The position numbers and the translations under genes are program-made. From the NCBI RefSeq assembly GCF_000763385.1, contig NZ_JQFA01000004.1, positions 186,001 through 250,000 on the forward strand: DNA of 64,000 nt, in the 5' to 3' direction. Below are positions 8,649 to 17,453 of the stretch, piece by piece (the first letter of the stretch is position 1; every line of letters begins with the position of its first letter). The DNA comes from Leptolyngbya sp. KIOST-1 (lineage in GTDB: Bacteria > Cyanobacteriota > Cyanobacteriia > Phormidesmidales > Phormidesmidaceae). The notes beneath the pieces are model-generated. The model saw only the letters and a program-made list of their open reading frames with translations. It made no database searches and was not told the DNA's origin.

Positions 8649-10370
8649 GTGGTTCCCATTCCTGTTGCCGACTCGCCCCACACCAACCCCAGCTACCCCA
8701 TTCAACCGCTGCCTGGGGACGTGGTTCACAGCATTGCCGCCGGAGAGGTCATCGACTCCCTGGCGGCAGCGGTGCGCGAACTGGTTGAAAACAGCCTTGA
8801 TGCCGGGGCCAGCCTCATTACCCTGACTCTCTGGCCGGAGCAGGGGCGGCTGCAGGTGGCCGATAACGGCACTGGCATGGCCCTGGAAAATCTTCACCGG
8901 GCGGCAATTCCCCACAGCACCAGCAAAATTCGCACCCAGGCCGATCTGTGGCAGGTACACAGCCTGGGGTTTCGGGGGGAAGCCCTGCACAGTCTGGCCC
9001 AGGTAGCCCAGCTAGAAATCTGCAGCCGGCCTTCCAGCGCTGAGGCGGGCTGGCGGGTCACCTACTCGGCCCAGGGAGAACCGCTGAGCACCACTCCTGT
9101 GGCCATGGCCACGGGCAGCATCGTCACCCTGAACGACCTGTTCGATCGCTGGCCTGCCCGTCGCCAGCGGCTGCCCGCCATGCCGCGCCAGATCACCCAG
9201 GTGCAGCGGGTGCTGTACCACTGTGCCCTGGCCCACCCCACCGTCACCTGGACCGCCCAGCTCAACGATCGCCCCTGGCTGGCGCTTACCCCCAGCCCTA
9301 CTGCCCGGGGGTTGGTGCCGCAGCTGGTGCGATCGCTCGCTGAGGTCGATCTGCACGAGGGCTGGCAGGCGGTGCCCCCGACAGTCGATACCGACCAGGC
9401 CACCGGCATCTATGGCCTGGTCGGTCTGCCCGATCGCTGCCATCGCCCCCGGCCCGACTGGGTCAAGGTGGCGGTAAATGGGCGACTGGTGACCGTGCCC
9501 GAGCTGGAGCAGTGTATTTTGCAAGCCTTTCGCCACACGCTGCCCCGCCACCGCTACCCGCTGGCCTTTCTCCACCTCACCGTTGCCCCCCGCGACATCG
9601 ACTGGAACCGCCGCCCCGACAAGGGCACCCTCTATCTGCACCAGCTCGATGGCTGGACCGCCCACTGCCAGCGCCACCTGGAGGCCCTGCTGGGCCAGGG
9701 GGCAGTCAGTCTGACCGCCGCCAATCAGCAGCAGCGGGTGGCTCAGCTCCTCAAAACCGCCGAGCCGGGGGGAGCCTATGGCCCAGTCAGCAATTTGTCG
9801 GACCCGCTGCCCTCCGGCGATCGCCCGGGTGGTTTGCGGGCGATCGCCCAGGTGCACAACCGCTACATTCTGGCCGAGCAGGCCGACGGGCTGTGTCTGA
9901 TTGAGCAGCACATTGCCCACGAGCGGGTGCTCTACGAACGGCTACAGGACCAGTGGCAGCTGGTGCCCCTGACCACCCCGGTCGTGCTGGAGGGGCTGAG
10001 GGAAAAACAAACTGAGCAGCTCCAGCGGTTGGGGCTAAACCCAGAAGAGTTTGGGCCAAATCGCTGGGCCATTCGGGCGGTGCCAGAGCCCCTGTGCGAT
10101 CGCGAGGACCTGCCCGACGCGCTGCTCGAACTCAGCCTGGGGGGCAACCTGGATACAGCTCAGGTGGCGATCGCCTGCCGCACCGCCATCCGCAACGGCA
10201 CCCCGCTCGATCTGCCCACCCTGCAAACCCTGCTCGACGACTGGCAGCGGACCCGCAACCCGCGCACCTGCCCCCACGGTCGGCCCATCTGTCTGACCCT
10301 GAGCGAAAGCAGCCTGGCCCGCTTCTTCCGCCGCAGTTGGGTCATTGGCAAAAGCCACGGGATTGAGTAG
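8649..10370 (+). CDS. mutL: DNA mismatch repair protein MutL
   Basis: Matchmaker ATPase of mismatch repair. GHKL motifs are all present: ELVENSLDAGA (binding the ATP magnesium), DNGTGM, TSKI and GFRGEAL. The C-terminal half has ACRTAIRNG and CPHGRP, two metal-site motifs of endonuclease-type MutL. The canonical DQHA(x)2E(x)4E is EQHIAHERVLYE here, with Asp replaced by Glu. The start is uncertain. The open frame reaches back to 8253, but GTG at 8649 gives 573 residues, normal for the family, and there is no in-frame ATG close to the conserved start IQPLPGDVV. It is divergent from the rhodanese-like gene. Confidence 0.92.
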   Translation: MVPIPVADSPHTNPSYPIQPLPGDVVHSIAAGEVIDSLAAAVRELVENSLDAGASLITLTLWPEQGRLQVADNGTGMALENLHRAAIPHSTSKIRTQADLWQVHSLGFRGEALHSLAQVAQLEICSRPSSAEAGWRVTYSAQGEPLSTTPVAMATGSIVTLNDLFDRWPARRQRLPAMPRQITQVQRVLYHCALAHPTVTWTAQLNDRPWLALTPSPTARGLVPQLVRSLAEVDLHEGWQAVPPTVDTDQATGIYGLVGLPDRCHRPRPDWVKVAVNGRLVTVPELEQCILQAFRHTLPRHRYPLAFLHLTVAPRDIDWNRRPDKGTLYLHQLDGWTAHCQRHLEALLGQGAVSLTAANQQQRVAQLLKTAEPGGAYGPVSNLSDPLPSGDRPGGLRAIAQVHNRYILAEQADGLCLIEQHIAHERVLYERLQDQWQLVPLTTPVVLEGLREKQTEQLQRLGLNPEEFGPNRWAIRAVPEPLCDREDLPDALLELSLGGNLDTAQVAIACRTAIRNGTPLDLPTLQTLLDDWQRTRNPRTCPHGRPICLTLSESSLARFFRRSWVIGKSHGIE

Positions 10371-10477
10371 TTCACCCGTCGACACGGATGGAGGGGGATA
10401 GGGTGAGCGGTGCAGGGTGCAGGGTTTAAGGTGAGCGGCCAACGGCACCTCCGTAGACCGGACACCGCTAGTCGTCA

Positions 10478-11692
10478 TTAACTCAGCGAAACCGCCGCAA
10501 AGTTGGCCGGGTCCTGATCGCGGCGGTGGCGGGTGGGCAGCGGGTCGGGCTGGGCGTCTCCGGCCAGGGCAGCGGTGGTCTCCAGGGCGTCGCGCAGGTG
10601 CTTGGCGGCGTAGATCGACATATCGCGGGGCACGTTGATGCGATCGCGCAGGTAGCGCAGCCCCAAATCACTCCCCGCTGGAGGCTGACAAACGTCTCCG
10701 GTGATCAGGTAGGTCAGCGCACAGCGCAGGGCCGGGTCGATCACCTCCCTCGCCGCAGGATTCACCTTGATCACGTTCTCCCGATGCTTCACCATCCGGG
10801 TCAGGGCCTCTATCCGAGCGGTTGCGGGCGCTGGGTAGGCCACATCGGGCAAACCAAACCAGGGGCCGAGGTCTACCTGGGCCTGATTGCGGCGGGTCTG
10901 AGCCGAGTCATTTTCGTAGCAGCCGCCCATCTGCGGCGGCAGGTCGTGGACATGGGTGTGAAAGTCGCTCTGGGTGCCGCGATAGGTCGAGCGCGTTTCC
11001 AGACCATCGAACCATTCCCTGAGCCGCGGATGTTCGTCCCGCAGCGAATAGCCTTTGTAGTAGTAAAGGCTGGCATTCATGCGCTCCACGTAGGGCACAA
11101 ACACTACATCGGCGGTGCTAAACTCCGGCAAAAAGAACGGGCCAGGGGTGCTGGCCAGGGCCTGCTCCACCCGCTGCACAATGCCGACAAACTGCTCACC
11201 CGCTCGCCGATCCGCCGCCGCTGAGCGGGCTGGCTGGCACAGCCACATACACCAGGCCCGAAACAGCAGTCGCTCCAGCTGACGCAGGGGCACCACCTGC
11301 GGGTCTTGCATCTCCCAGCCCAGGGGGCCAAAGGCCCGCTCCAGGGCCAGCAAAATGTCGTCGCTCTCGGTAATCAGCTGCCCATCCAGGTCCAGGGCGG
11401 GCAGCATCCCCGAGGGCACCCGGCGCTTATACCAGGCTTCCTTTTCGCCGTAGCAAAACATGGTGACCTTTTCGATCCGGTAGGGCACCTGCTTTTCTTC
11501 CAGCCACAGCCATACCTTTTGGCAGTAGGGGCACCAGGCGTGGTTATCGCGGTACAGCGTCACCCGCACCGCGCTCTCGGGCTGGCCAAACAGGCGCAGC
11601 CGCGACTGGGCGTTGGTGGGGCCGTTGACGTAGTCGATGGAAAAATCGGCCTTCTCTTCCAGGGCCGACCAGCTCAGGGGGGCAGAGGTCAT
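10478..11692 (-). CDS. Glutathione S-transferase family protein
   Basis: 404-residue protein with an N-terminal thioredoxin-fold domain carrying a glutaredoxin-like CPYC motif ([15 protein letters not shown], near residue 50) and the GST cis-proline segment ([12 protein letters not shown]). This is followed by an all-helical C-terminal domain and a long tail rich in helices. It is much longer than a standard 220-residue GST and matches a plant and cyanobacterial subgroup. It probably reduces or transfers glutathione on an unknown substrate. It is a single gene, with short GC-rich simple-sequence segments on both sides. The start at 11692 follows a plausible spacing from the upstream region. 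Confidence 0.85.
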   Translation of the reverse strand: MTSAPLSWSALEEKADFSIDYVNGPTNAQSRLRLFGQPESAVRVTLYRDNHAWCPYCQKVWLWLEEKQVPYRIEKVTMFCYGEKEAWYKRRVPSGMLPALDLDGQLITESDDILLALERAFGPLGWEMQDPQVVPLRQLERLLFRAWCMWLCQPARSAAADRRAGEQFVGIVQRVEQALASTPGPFFLPEFSTADVVFVPYVERMNASLYYYKGYSLRDEHPRLREWFDGLETRSTYRGTQSDFHTHVHDLPPQMGGCYENDSAQTRRNQAQVDLGPWFGLPDVAYPAPATARIEALTRMVKHRENVIKVNPAAREVIDPALRCALTYLITGDVCQPPAGSDLGLRYLRDRINVPRDMSIYAAKHLRDALETTAALAGDAQPDPLPTRHRRDQDPANFAAVSLS

Positions 11693-11809
11693 AGAGCGAA
11701 GATACGGTGGGTGACTTCCCTGATTGTGCCAGTAAATCAGGGGTTACGGTGTGCGGTGTCGGGTTCAAGACTACCCCTGGCACCGTAAACCGTGCACCTC
11801 GCTCCTCTA

Positions 11810-12454
11810 CTATGCCTTATTATTTTCGATCGCCCAGCGGGCCAGCTCGGTGCGGTTGTTGAGGCCGGTTTTGCCCAGCATGTTGCTGACGTGGCTCTCA
11901 ATGGTGCGCTGGCTGACCTGAAGCTCGTTGGCAATTTCGCGGTTAGCCATGCCTCGGGCCACAAACTGCACCACCCGCAGCTCGGTCGGGGTCAGCTCTA
12001 CATCAAAGGGCACCTGAATTGCCGGGCTGCCGCCGCCTTTGATCTGCTGCTTGATCAGGCGCGAGGCCTGCTTGAGCGAAGACTCCACCTGAGCCACCAG
12101 TTCTTCGGGCTCAAAGGGTTTGACCATATAGACATCGGCCCCGGTGTTGAGCCCCTTGACCCGATCCTGGCTCTGACCTTTGGCTGACAAAAAGAGAATT
12201 GGAATCCACTCGGTAGACGGGTTTTCCCGCACATTGCGGACAAAGGCATGGCCATCCATCTCCGGCATCATGACGTCGCAGATGATCATGTCTGGGATGG
12301 TGTCTTCCAGCATGTCCAGCGCTTCCCGCCCATTCCCTGCGGTCTTGACCTCATAGCCACGGAACTCTAAGTAGTCCTTGACTAGCAAGATCAAGTTAGG
12401 GTCGTCATCAATTAGCAGAAGCTGCTTTTGGTCGCCGGGAGTTGAATCCTTCAT
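11810..12454 (-). CDS. Response regulator, NarL/LuxR type (Ycf29-like)
   Basis: 214 residues. The receiver domain (residues about 10-125) has the acidic pocket LLLIDDDPN, phospho-acceptor aspartate in IICDVMMPEMDG, the conserved Lys in MVKPFEPEEL and Ser/Thr in LFLSAKG. The C-terminal LuxR helix-turn-helix reads LTPTELRVVQFVARGMANREIA and SQRTIESHVSNML. The layout matches Ycf29-type regulators of cyanobacteria and red-algal plastids. I chose the ATG at 12454 because the upstream extension of the frame has no homology. No partner kinase is adjacent. Confidence 0.9.
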   Translation of the reverse strand: MKDSTPGDQKQLLLIDDDPNLILLVKDYLEFRGYEVKTAGNGREALDMLEDTIPDMIICDVMMPEMDGHAFVRNVRENPSTEWIPILFLSAKGQSQDRVKGLNTGADVYMVKPFEPEELVAQVESSLKQASRLIKQQIKGGGSPAIQVPFDVELTPTELRVVQFVARGMANREIANELQVSQRTIESHVSNMLGKTGLNNRTELARWAIENNKA

Positions 12455-12933
12455 GCTCTGACAATCACTGCGATTGGCTTGTTTTCGGAACCCTAGGTGT
12501 GCCCCTGAATCAAAGTATGCCCCGGTAGCTGGTACATTCACCATGATGACGCCGAAACGCCCCTTTGAACCCCGATCTGGGGCCAGTGGCCGCTCAAGGC
12601 CGGGTTCGTAGAACCTACCCAAAACCACAAACGAATGATTTAGTCGTTTGCCAAAAGCCTTGGACGCACAGAAGGCAGGAGACTGCCCACCAACATGGAA
12701 TCGATGTATTTAGGTAGGCTCTTAGCTGATGATACTTTAGCAGACTGCGTTCTGCAGGCGATCGCCCCCTTTTCCCCTGACTCAGCCGCAGACTGCTGGT
12801 CAAACCACCTACAGTGGCAACGGTCGCCCCAGCGGGTGGGACGACCGTTGATCTCAGGGTTTCAGTGGCGTTGCCCATCGGTGAGGCAGCTGACGTCAGG
12901 CTCAAAAGAACCTGGGCCAGCTGCCGTTTGGGT
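12455..12933. other. Intergenic region between fasciclin gene and response regulator
   Basis: About 480 bp without a convincing gene. Open frames on both strands overlap each other and show no known domain. The right part has a hairpin that could end the fasciclin transcript. The left part should contain the response-regulator promoter, which I cannot place. Confidence 0.4.
12818..12850 (-). terminator. Hairpin downstream of the fasciclin gene
   Basis: Perfect 9-bp inverted repeat CAACGGTCG / CGACCGTTG with a 15-base loop, about 85 bp beyond the fasciclin stop codon. No U-tract; weak candidate. Confidence 0.3.
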
Positions 12934-13551
12934 CTACATTGGCAGCAGCACCGAGTCAATCACGTGGATCACGCCATTGCTGGCCTCGATATCAGCCGCA
13001 ACGACATTGGCATCGTTGATGGTGACGGACTCCTCACCAACGGTCACCACAATCGGTGCCCCCGCCAGGGTATCGACCTCTCCAGAGGCCAGATCGGTGG
13101 AGAAAACTTCACCGTCGACGACATGGTAGGTCAAAATCTGGGCCAGCTGGTCACGGTTTTCGGGCAGCAGCAGGGTGTCCAGGGTTCCTTCGGGCAGCGC
13201 TGCGAAGGCTTCGTCGGTGGGGGCAAACACGGTCACAGAAAGTTCGCCATTGCTCAGGGCCTCGGTGAGCCCAGCGGCTTCAATGGCAGCAGCCAGGATC
13301 GTAAAGTTCTCATCTCCAGCTGCGATCTCAGCGATCGATTGCTCGGAAGTGGCTACAGGCTGCTCGGCCTCGGTCGGCTCTTCGACCGCCGTGGGCTGCT
13401 CAACATCAGCCGGCTCTTCAACCGCAGCGGGCTGCTCAATCTCAGACATGTGGGTATCCGAGAAGGCCTGCTGAGGAAAGGCGGTGACGGCCAGGGGGGC
13501 AGCACCAAACATCAGTAGACCAAGCGCCATACGAAGAGTGTTCGGAGTCAT
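12934..13551 (-). CDS. Exported fasciclin (FAS1) domain protein
   Basis: 205 residues: a signal peptide (hydrophobic residues 7-25, with AFPQQAFS after it), an acidic Pro-rich linker, then one FAS1 domain. The linker repeats units of the form EQPxxVEEPxxV four to five times. FAS1 is recognisable by TVFAPTDEAFAALP (H1 box), ILTYHVVDGEV and the closing NGVIHVIDSVLLP (H2 box). FAS1 domains mediate adhesion or matrix binding. In cyanobacteria they are commonly single-domain exported proteins. It appears to be monocistronic. Confidence 0.92.
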   Translation of the reverse strand: MTPNTLRMALGLLMFGAAPLAVTAFPQQAFSDTHMSEIEQPAAVEEPADVEQPTAVEEPTEAEQPVATSEQSIAEIAAGDENFTILAAAIEAAGLTEALSNGELSVTVFAPTDEAFAALPEGTLDTLLLPENRDQLAQILTYHVVDGEVFSTDLASGEVDTLAGAPIVVTVGEESVTINDANVVAADIEASNGVIHVIDSVLLPM

Positions 13552-13889
13552 GGGAAGTTACGTCCTAATGGGGGTTAAAGACTAAATTGGCTCAGCAACT
13601 TTACATTGCTTAACCATTCCTGAAGAGTTTTAACACGGTGGACGGGGGCAACTATCTATCTAGCGATAGAAACCATTCGTTCCCCAAATCGCTAATTCTG
13701 CTCTGGAATCAGTACGACAACGGCTGTAACGATAAAAACCAATGCCTCTAGCCGGGGCAAACGGTCGTTTGTCCCTATCCAACTTCATGCCTGCGTTCGG
13801 CATTCAAATTCATGCCTACGTTCAGAAACGCCGAAATTACCAGAGTCAGAGGTTTCAGAGGGCGATCGCCCCCGGCGAGCCCAACCCAC
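13552..13889. other. Intergenic region upstream of fasciclin gene, with short direct repeat
   Basis: About 340 bp without a gene. It holds TTCATGCCTGCGTTC at 13784 and TTCATGCCTACGTTC at 13809, a 15-mer repeated with one change at 25-bp spacing. The leader next to the fasciclin start is AT-rich and probably carries its promoter. Confidence 0.4.
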
Positions 13890-14534
13890 CTACTCATTGC
13901 GCTGACTAACCGATTGTTCGCGACCGGGTACGGCTTCCATCGCCGCCAGTACCGCCCGCTGGGCCGCCAAGATATCGCGCTCCTCGCCCCCCAAATACAG
14001 CCGGCCAAAGCTGCCCACTGAGCTAATTTGCAGAATGTTGATCAGAGCCGCTTTCTCGGCCTCGTTGGCGGCTAGAGAGGCATAGGCGGCAGGCTCGACT
14101 TCGAAGACGTAGAGGGTTTGGCCTGCGACAATCATGTTTCCCCGACGGTTGCGGTTGATTAGCTGCACATGGTGCGGGTCGAGGTTGCGAATGACCTGGC
14201 TTGAAATGATCCGCGGCTTGAGCCGCTCGCGGTAGGAGGATACCCCCAGAGCCGACAGCATAGCCCCGCCCGCCGCATGTACTTCCCCTTGGTTGCTAGC
14301 GTGAATTTCGAGTAGACCGTATAGGCGTTCCACAATCAGGGTGCCGGGGCGCACTACGGCCGCCTTGAGGCCAATATCGAGAACTCGGTTAATTTCAATG
14401 CCTGGGGAGATCTCTATCCACAGCGAAGCATCGCCCGGCAGCGGCAAAAACCCCAGCGACACCGTGCCCATATAGGCGGCATGCTGGGGTTGAAGGTTGT
14501 CAATATAAACATAGCTGCGAAGATCAACGCCCAA
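13890..14534 (-). CDS. ccmP: Carboxysome shell protein CcmP (tandem BMC domain)
   Basis: Pseudohexameric shell protein of the beta-carboxysome with two BMC domains; CcmP double layers are thought to gate larger metabolites. The sequence follows cyanobacterial CcmP closely: [18 protein letters not shown] at the start, [35 protein letters not shown], then the second BMC ending [17 protein letters not shown]. Homology begins exactly at a TTG (14534), giving 214 residues as in the family, with AGGA about 10 bases upstream, so I chose that start. A longer frame reaches back to 14636. It stands alone, as is usual for ccmP away from ccmKLMNO. Confidence 0.9.
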   Translation of the reverse strand: MGVDLRSYVYIDNLQPQHAAYMGTVSLGFLPLPGDASLWIEISPGIEINRVLDIGLKAAVVRPGTLIVERLYGLLEIHASNQGEVHAAGGAMLSALGVSSYRERLKPRIISSQVIRNLDPHHVQLINRNRRGNMIVAGQTLYVFEVEPAAYASLAANEAEKAALINILQISSVGSFGRLYLGGEERDILAAQRAVLAAMEAVPGREQSVSQRNE

Positions 14535-14661
14535 GGCCCAGTATCCTACTTTCCTCTCCTGGTAGTATACGGGCTTGGGCGAACACTTGGAGCCTTGCCC
14601 TGGGGGCAAGCGAGGACTGGTGGTCTGCCAAGCCAAAGCTGAGGGGGCTAGCAGGGTTCCA

Positions 14662-14718
14662 GGCTCACGGTTTCAGGTAGACCGCTAGCCTTGAACTGCA
14701 ACCCTGAAACCGTGAGCC
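14662..14718. repeat. Long perfect hairpin
   Basis: A 16-bp perfect inverted repeat, GGCTCACGGTTTCAGG / CCTGAAACCGTGAGCC, with a 25-base loop. It lies upstream of ccmP and touches the left end of the adjacent MITE-like element. It would fold in either transcript. Confidence 0.6.
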
Positions 14719-14981
14719 CTAGGGGCTGTCATCAATTAGCTGCTGAATGCTTAAAAACCAAGGGTTACAGCCCCTAGGGGTCTGTCAAGCCTAAATTTGT
14801 AGGTTGGGTGGCGCGCTAGCAGAACCCAACAGGGCTAACTGGCGTTGGGTTCTACTCCGCTTCACCCAACCTACGCGAACTGCCAAAAGCCAAGGGTTAC
14901 AGCCGCTAGCCTGTTATTTGGGTCGGGCGTGGCAAAGCTTGGTATAGAGGGTTTTGGCCACAATTGATGACACGCCCTGGG
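14717..14981. mobile_element. MITE-like element, copy A (with nested repeat)
   Basis: Bounded by imperfect inverted ends: left CCCTAGGGGCTGTCATCAA and right TTGATGACACGCCCTGGG. No coding capacity. The block at 14885-14980 matches, inverted, 45350-45447 at roughly 85 percent by eye, including GTCGGGCGTGGCAAAGCTT. An internal palindromic repeat at 14799-14874 seems to have been inserted into it, and a partial internal copy of the end (AAGGGTTACAGCCCCTAGG) occurs at about 14760. Confidence 0.6.
14799..14874. repeat. Palindromic GTAGGTTGGGT repeat nested in MITE copy A
   Basis: GTAGGTTGGGTG and CACCCAACCTAC form the ends and AGAACCCAAC / GTTGGGTTCT the inner stem. This is a well-known type of cyanobacterial dispersed repeat that reads as an imperfect palindrome. 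Confidence 0.65.
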
Positions 14982-15028
14982 CGGCAGATCCCGTCGCTAT
15001 CAAATTGACTAAGCCTTAGATAATAAGC

Positions 15029-15370
15029 TTAGAATGTAGAACCAAATCCGACCGATGTGGTCCCCATGGCGTCGTAAACGGTTAGCCCCAGGGGCAAATT
15101 TAGCGACCCGGACTCATCTAAAAGGTCGTTGAGAAACGGTATTTGCAGCGAGTCGAGCAGGGTCTCCGTATTGCTGCTTTCCTGGCGGCCCACCCGTTGC
15201 CCTACTTCATTGGCCAGGCGATCGAGATTTCCTTGGCTGTGCCGTTCAACGGCCAGTGCCTCTGCCATCGTCAGGGGAGTCGGCTGCAGATCATGAGGTG
15301 CAGCCATCGCATCCATAGTCGCAACGGAAAGGGCGGCCGCGGCGACCGCAATAGAATAGAAATACTTCAT
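15029..15370 (-). CDS. Small exported protein (hypothetical)
   Basis: 113 residues with a clear signal peptide: MKYF start, hydrophobic Ala/Val segment and AMA-A cleavage near residue 23. The mature part is acidic and polar in its first half (two short helices), with a Leu-rich stretch, and ends in GTTSVGFGSTF, a terminal pattern ending in Phe. I do not recognise the family. The stop is 48 bp from MITE copy A. Likely periplasmic or secreted. Confidence 0.6.
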   Translation of the reverse strand: MKYFYSIAVAAAALSVATMDAMAAPHDLQPTPLTMAEALAVERHSQGNLDRLANEVGQRVGRQESSNTETLLDSLQIPFLNDLLDESGSLNLPLGLTVYDAMGTTSVGFGSTF

Positions 15371-15683
15371 GGGGTTGGGCGTGTGAGGGTAAACTAAGGC
15401 TGACGACCAGGAACTTAAACCCTTGGCCCTGACAGGAGCACAGCGTGGTTGTCCAAGCGTTTATCCAGGTATAACCCGCTGAATTGAATTGTCAAAGCAA
15501 GCTTAATTTGGGGTTCATTAAGTTGCAGGTTCATTAAGTAATGTGTACAAAATACCCTGCAGCTTGCGGTACGAACATCGCTCTACCGATGTAGGTTGCC
15601 CTATCTCTCCGTAGAACTACCAGAGCATTTTCAATATCAGGGCCAGAGGGCAGGCGAATCGACCGTCGCCCCTGGGCCATGCC
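15371..15683. other. Intergenic region upstream of the small exported protein
   Basis: About 310 bp, relatively AT-rich, without a gene. It contains a short direct repeat around GGTTCATTAAGT / GGTTCATTAAGT (15510-15540). It probably holds the promoter of the exported protein and the 3-prime end of the oxidoreductase transcript. Confidence 0.4.
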
Positions 15684-16730
15684 TCAAATTGAGACCGTTT
15701 GGCCAGTTTCAGCCGCCGTGGCAACCGCGGCCATGACCTTTACCAGTTCGATCGCCACTGCCCCGGAGGAAATGGCCGACGGCCGGTTGGTAGCAACGCT
15801 GGTCAGGAAGTGACGGCACATCTCTCGCAGGGGTTCAACCGCAGCGATCGCGATCGCCTCTGCCTGGGCATCGGTGGGGACAAAGGGGAACGTCTGGGTT
15901 TGAAACTCGCCCTGGTACAGGGTGAGCGGGTGAGCGTCCGCACCTTCATCTAGCACCAGGGTGCCGCGATCGCCCACCAGCGCCAGCCGTCGCTGTCGGT
16001 CGGGGTTGGCCCAGCTCACGTGAACCATAATCTCCAACGGCTGGCTGCGATCGCCCCGTTCATAGATCAGCCGCAGCCAGCCTACATCCCTGAGGCCAGA
16101 GTCAAAGGGCTCCTGGGGCCGCGGCTGAAGCCATGCTGCCCCCCAGGCGGCAACGGCGGTGGGGAGCTGTCCCAACCAGTGATTCAAAATTGAAATATCG
16201 TGAATCGCCAGATCCCAAAACACATCGGCATCGGGACGCACTGGACCGAGATTGGTGCGGGCGGCGTAGCCGTAGCGCAGGGTGCCCAGCCGCTGGCACA
16301 GGTCACGGCCCTGCTGCACCGCCGGGTGAAACAGGTAGGTGTGGTCTACCATGAGCTGCCGCTGTTGGGCGGCGGCCAGCTGGCACAGGCTGGTGCTGGT
16401 CGCCACCTCCAGGGTCAGCGGCTTTTCGCTCAGCACATGCAGTCCGGTTTCGAGGGCCGCTTTGATGATGGGGTAGTGGGTGCAGGCGGGGGTTGCAACT
16501 ACCGCCGCCTGGAGATTGGGATGGGCCAGGGCCTCGGTCCAGGTGCGGTAACAGGCCACTTGGTCCCTGAGCTCAAAGCGATCGCACAGGTCACGCAGCC
16601 GCTGGCAGTTGGGATCGACCAGGGCCACCACCCGCGCCTCGGGCAGGGCAAGAAAATTACGCAGCAGGTGGGTACCCCAGCGGCCCAAACCGACAATGGC
16701 CAGCTCAATCGGAGGGGTTGGGGAGGTCAT
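15684..16730 (-). CDS. Gfo/Idh/MocA family NAD(P)-dependent oxidoreductase
   Basis: 348 residues from ATG 16730. The N-terminal Rossmann fold has the dinucleotide motif IVGLGRWGTHLLRNF and the acidic residue in VALVDPN that favours NAD. The family EKP motif appears as LSEKPLTL near residue 95. The C-terminal beta-sheet domain follows, with DLAIHDISIL. Substrates of the family are sugars, inositols or biliverdin; this one cannot be assigned. The chosen start overlaps the last 26 bases of rnc, so the two genes are probably co-transcribed. The open frame extends further upstream inside rnc but without homology. Confidence 0.85.
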   Translation of the reverse strand: MTSPTPPIELAIVGLGRWGTHLLRNFLALPEARVVALVDPNCQRLRDLCDRFELRDQVACYRTWTEALAHPNLQAAVVATPACTHYPIIKAALETGLHVLSEKPLTLEVATSTSLCQLAAAQQRQLMVDHTYLFHPAVQQGRDLCQRLGTLRYGYAARTNLGPVRPDADVFWDLAIHDISILNHWLGQLPTAVAAWGAAWLQPRPQEPFDSGLRDVGWLRLIYERGDRSQPLEIMVHVSWANPDRQRRLALVGDRGTLVLDEGADAHPLTLYQGEFQTQTFPFVPTDAQAEAIAIAAVEPLREMCRHFLTSVATNRPSAISSGAVAIELVKVMAAVATAAETGQTVSI

Positions 16731-17445
16731 GGGCGGGGCAGAGGCGATCGTAGGCAACGGCGGCGGCGGCCTGCTCAGCCTGTTTTTTGGTGGGGCCATA
16801 GCCGCTTCCCCAACAGGTTTCCCGAAACCACACGGTGGATTGATACCGCTGGGGGTCACCGTCCACCGGGTGCTGTTCGACGGTGCGGTACTGGGGCACC
16901 GTCTGGCTGTGGGCCTGGGTCAGTTCTTGCAGCGCCACCTTATAGTTTTGTTTGACTGGATCCTGAAAAACGGCGATCGCCCGCTGGTGGAGCGCATCGT
17001 CCAGCCAGGCTCGGATCGGCGTCACGGTATGGGTTTCCAGGTAGAGTACGGCGACGACTGCCTCCAGGGCATCGGCCAGGTGCGACGGGCCCGCCGTCAT
17101 GCCCGCTCCTACGACCAGGCAGGAAGCCAGGTCCAAGGTTTGGGCCAGCTGAGCCAGACTGCGATCGCTGATCAGTACCGATCGTACCGCCGACAGTTCA
17201 CCAACCGAGGCATTTGGAAAGTTCTCTTGCAGACACTCGGTGGCGACCAGGCGTAACACAGCGTCCCCCAGCAGCTCAAGCTGCTCGTAGTTGTAGGCAG
17301 CATCCACCGACCTGTGGGTCAGGGCCTGGTCTAAGCGGCCTAAATCAAGCTCGGCAGAGGCAGGTAGAGCCAGGTTTTGTACCCAGCGCTCTAGCTGCCT
17401 CTGTCGGGACAACGGTAATTTGCTCACAGTCAATGGGGCACTCAT
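16705..17445 (-). CDS. rnc: Ribonuclease III
   Basis: Double-strand-specific endoribonuclease for rRNA and mRNA processing. The 246-residue protein has the RIBOc signature (ALTHRS, then YEQLELLGDAVLRLV) with catalytic Glu and Asp, and the second acidic cluster in LADALEAVVAVLYLE. A C-terminal dsRNA-binding domain follows, starting at NYKVALQELTQ and ending KKQAEQAAAAVAYDRL. The ATG at 17445 lies only about 10 bases after the mature end of rnpB, and no purine-rich ribosome site precedes it. Its 3-prime end overlaps the oxidoreductase gene. Confidence 0.93.
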   Translation of the reverse strand: MSAPLTVSKLPLSRQRQLERWVQNLALPASAELDLGRLDQALTHRSVDAAYNYEQLELLGDAVLRLVATECLQENFPNASVGELSAVRSVLISDRSLAQLAQTLDLASCLVVGAGMTAGPSHLADALEAVVAVLYLETHTVTPIRAWLDDALHQRAIAVFQDPVKQNYKVALQELTQAHSQTVPQYRTVEQHPVDGDPQRYQSTVWFRETCWGSGYGPTKKQAEQAAAAVAYDRLCPAHDLPNPSD

Positions 17446-17453
17446 GAAAGGGG

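Noticed and set aside
8626-8826. ATG-started frame MKKFAPGAWF near mutL
   Set aside because: It is in a different frame from MutL and runs over the conserved MutL N-terminus; chance frame.
10371-10477. GGTGCAGGGTGCAGGGT and similar simple repeats (also near 11740-11805)
   Set aside because: Short degenerate GC-rich repeats; too variable to define as an element.
12615-12959. 114-residue open frame on minus
   Set aside because: Overlaps the end of the fasciclin gene in another frame and has no family pattern.
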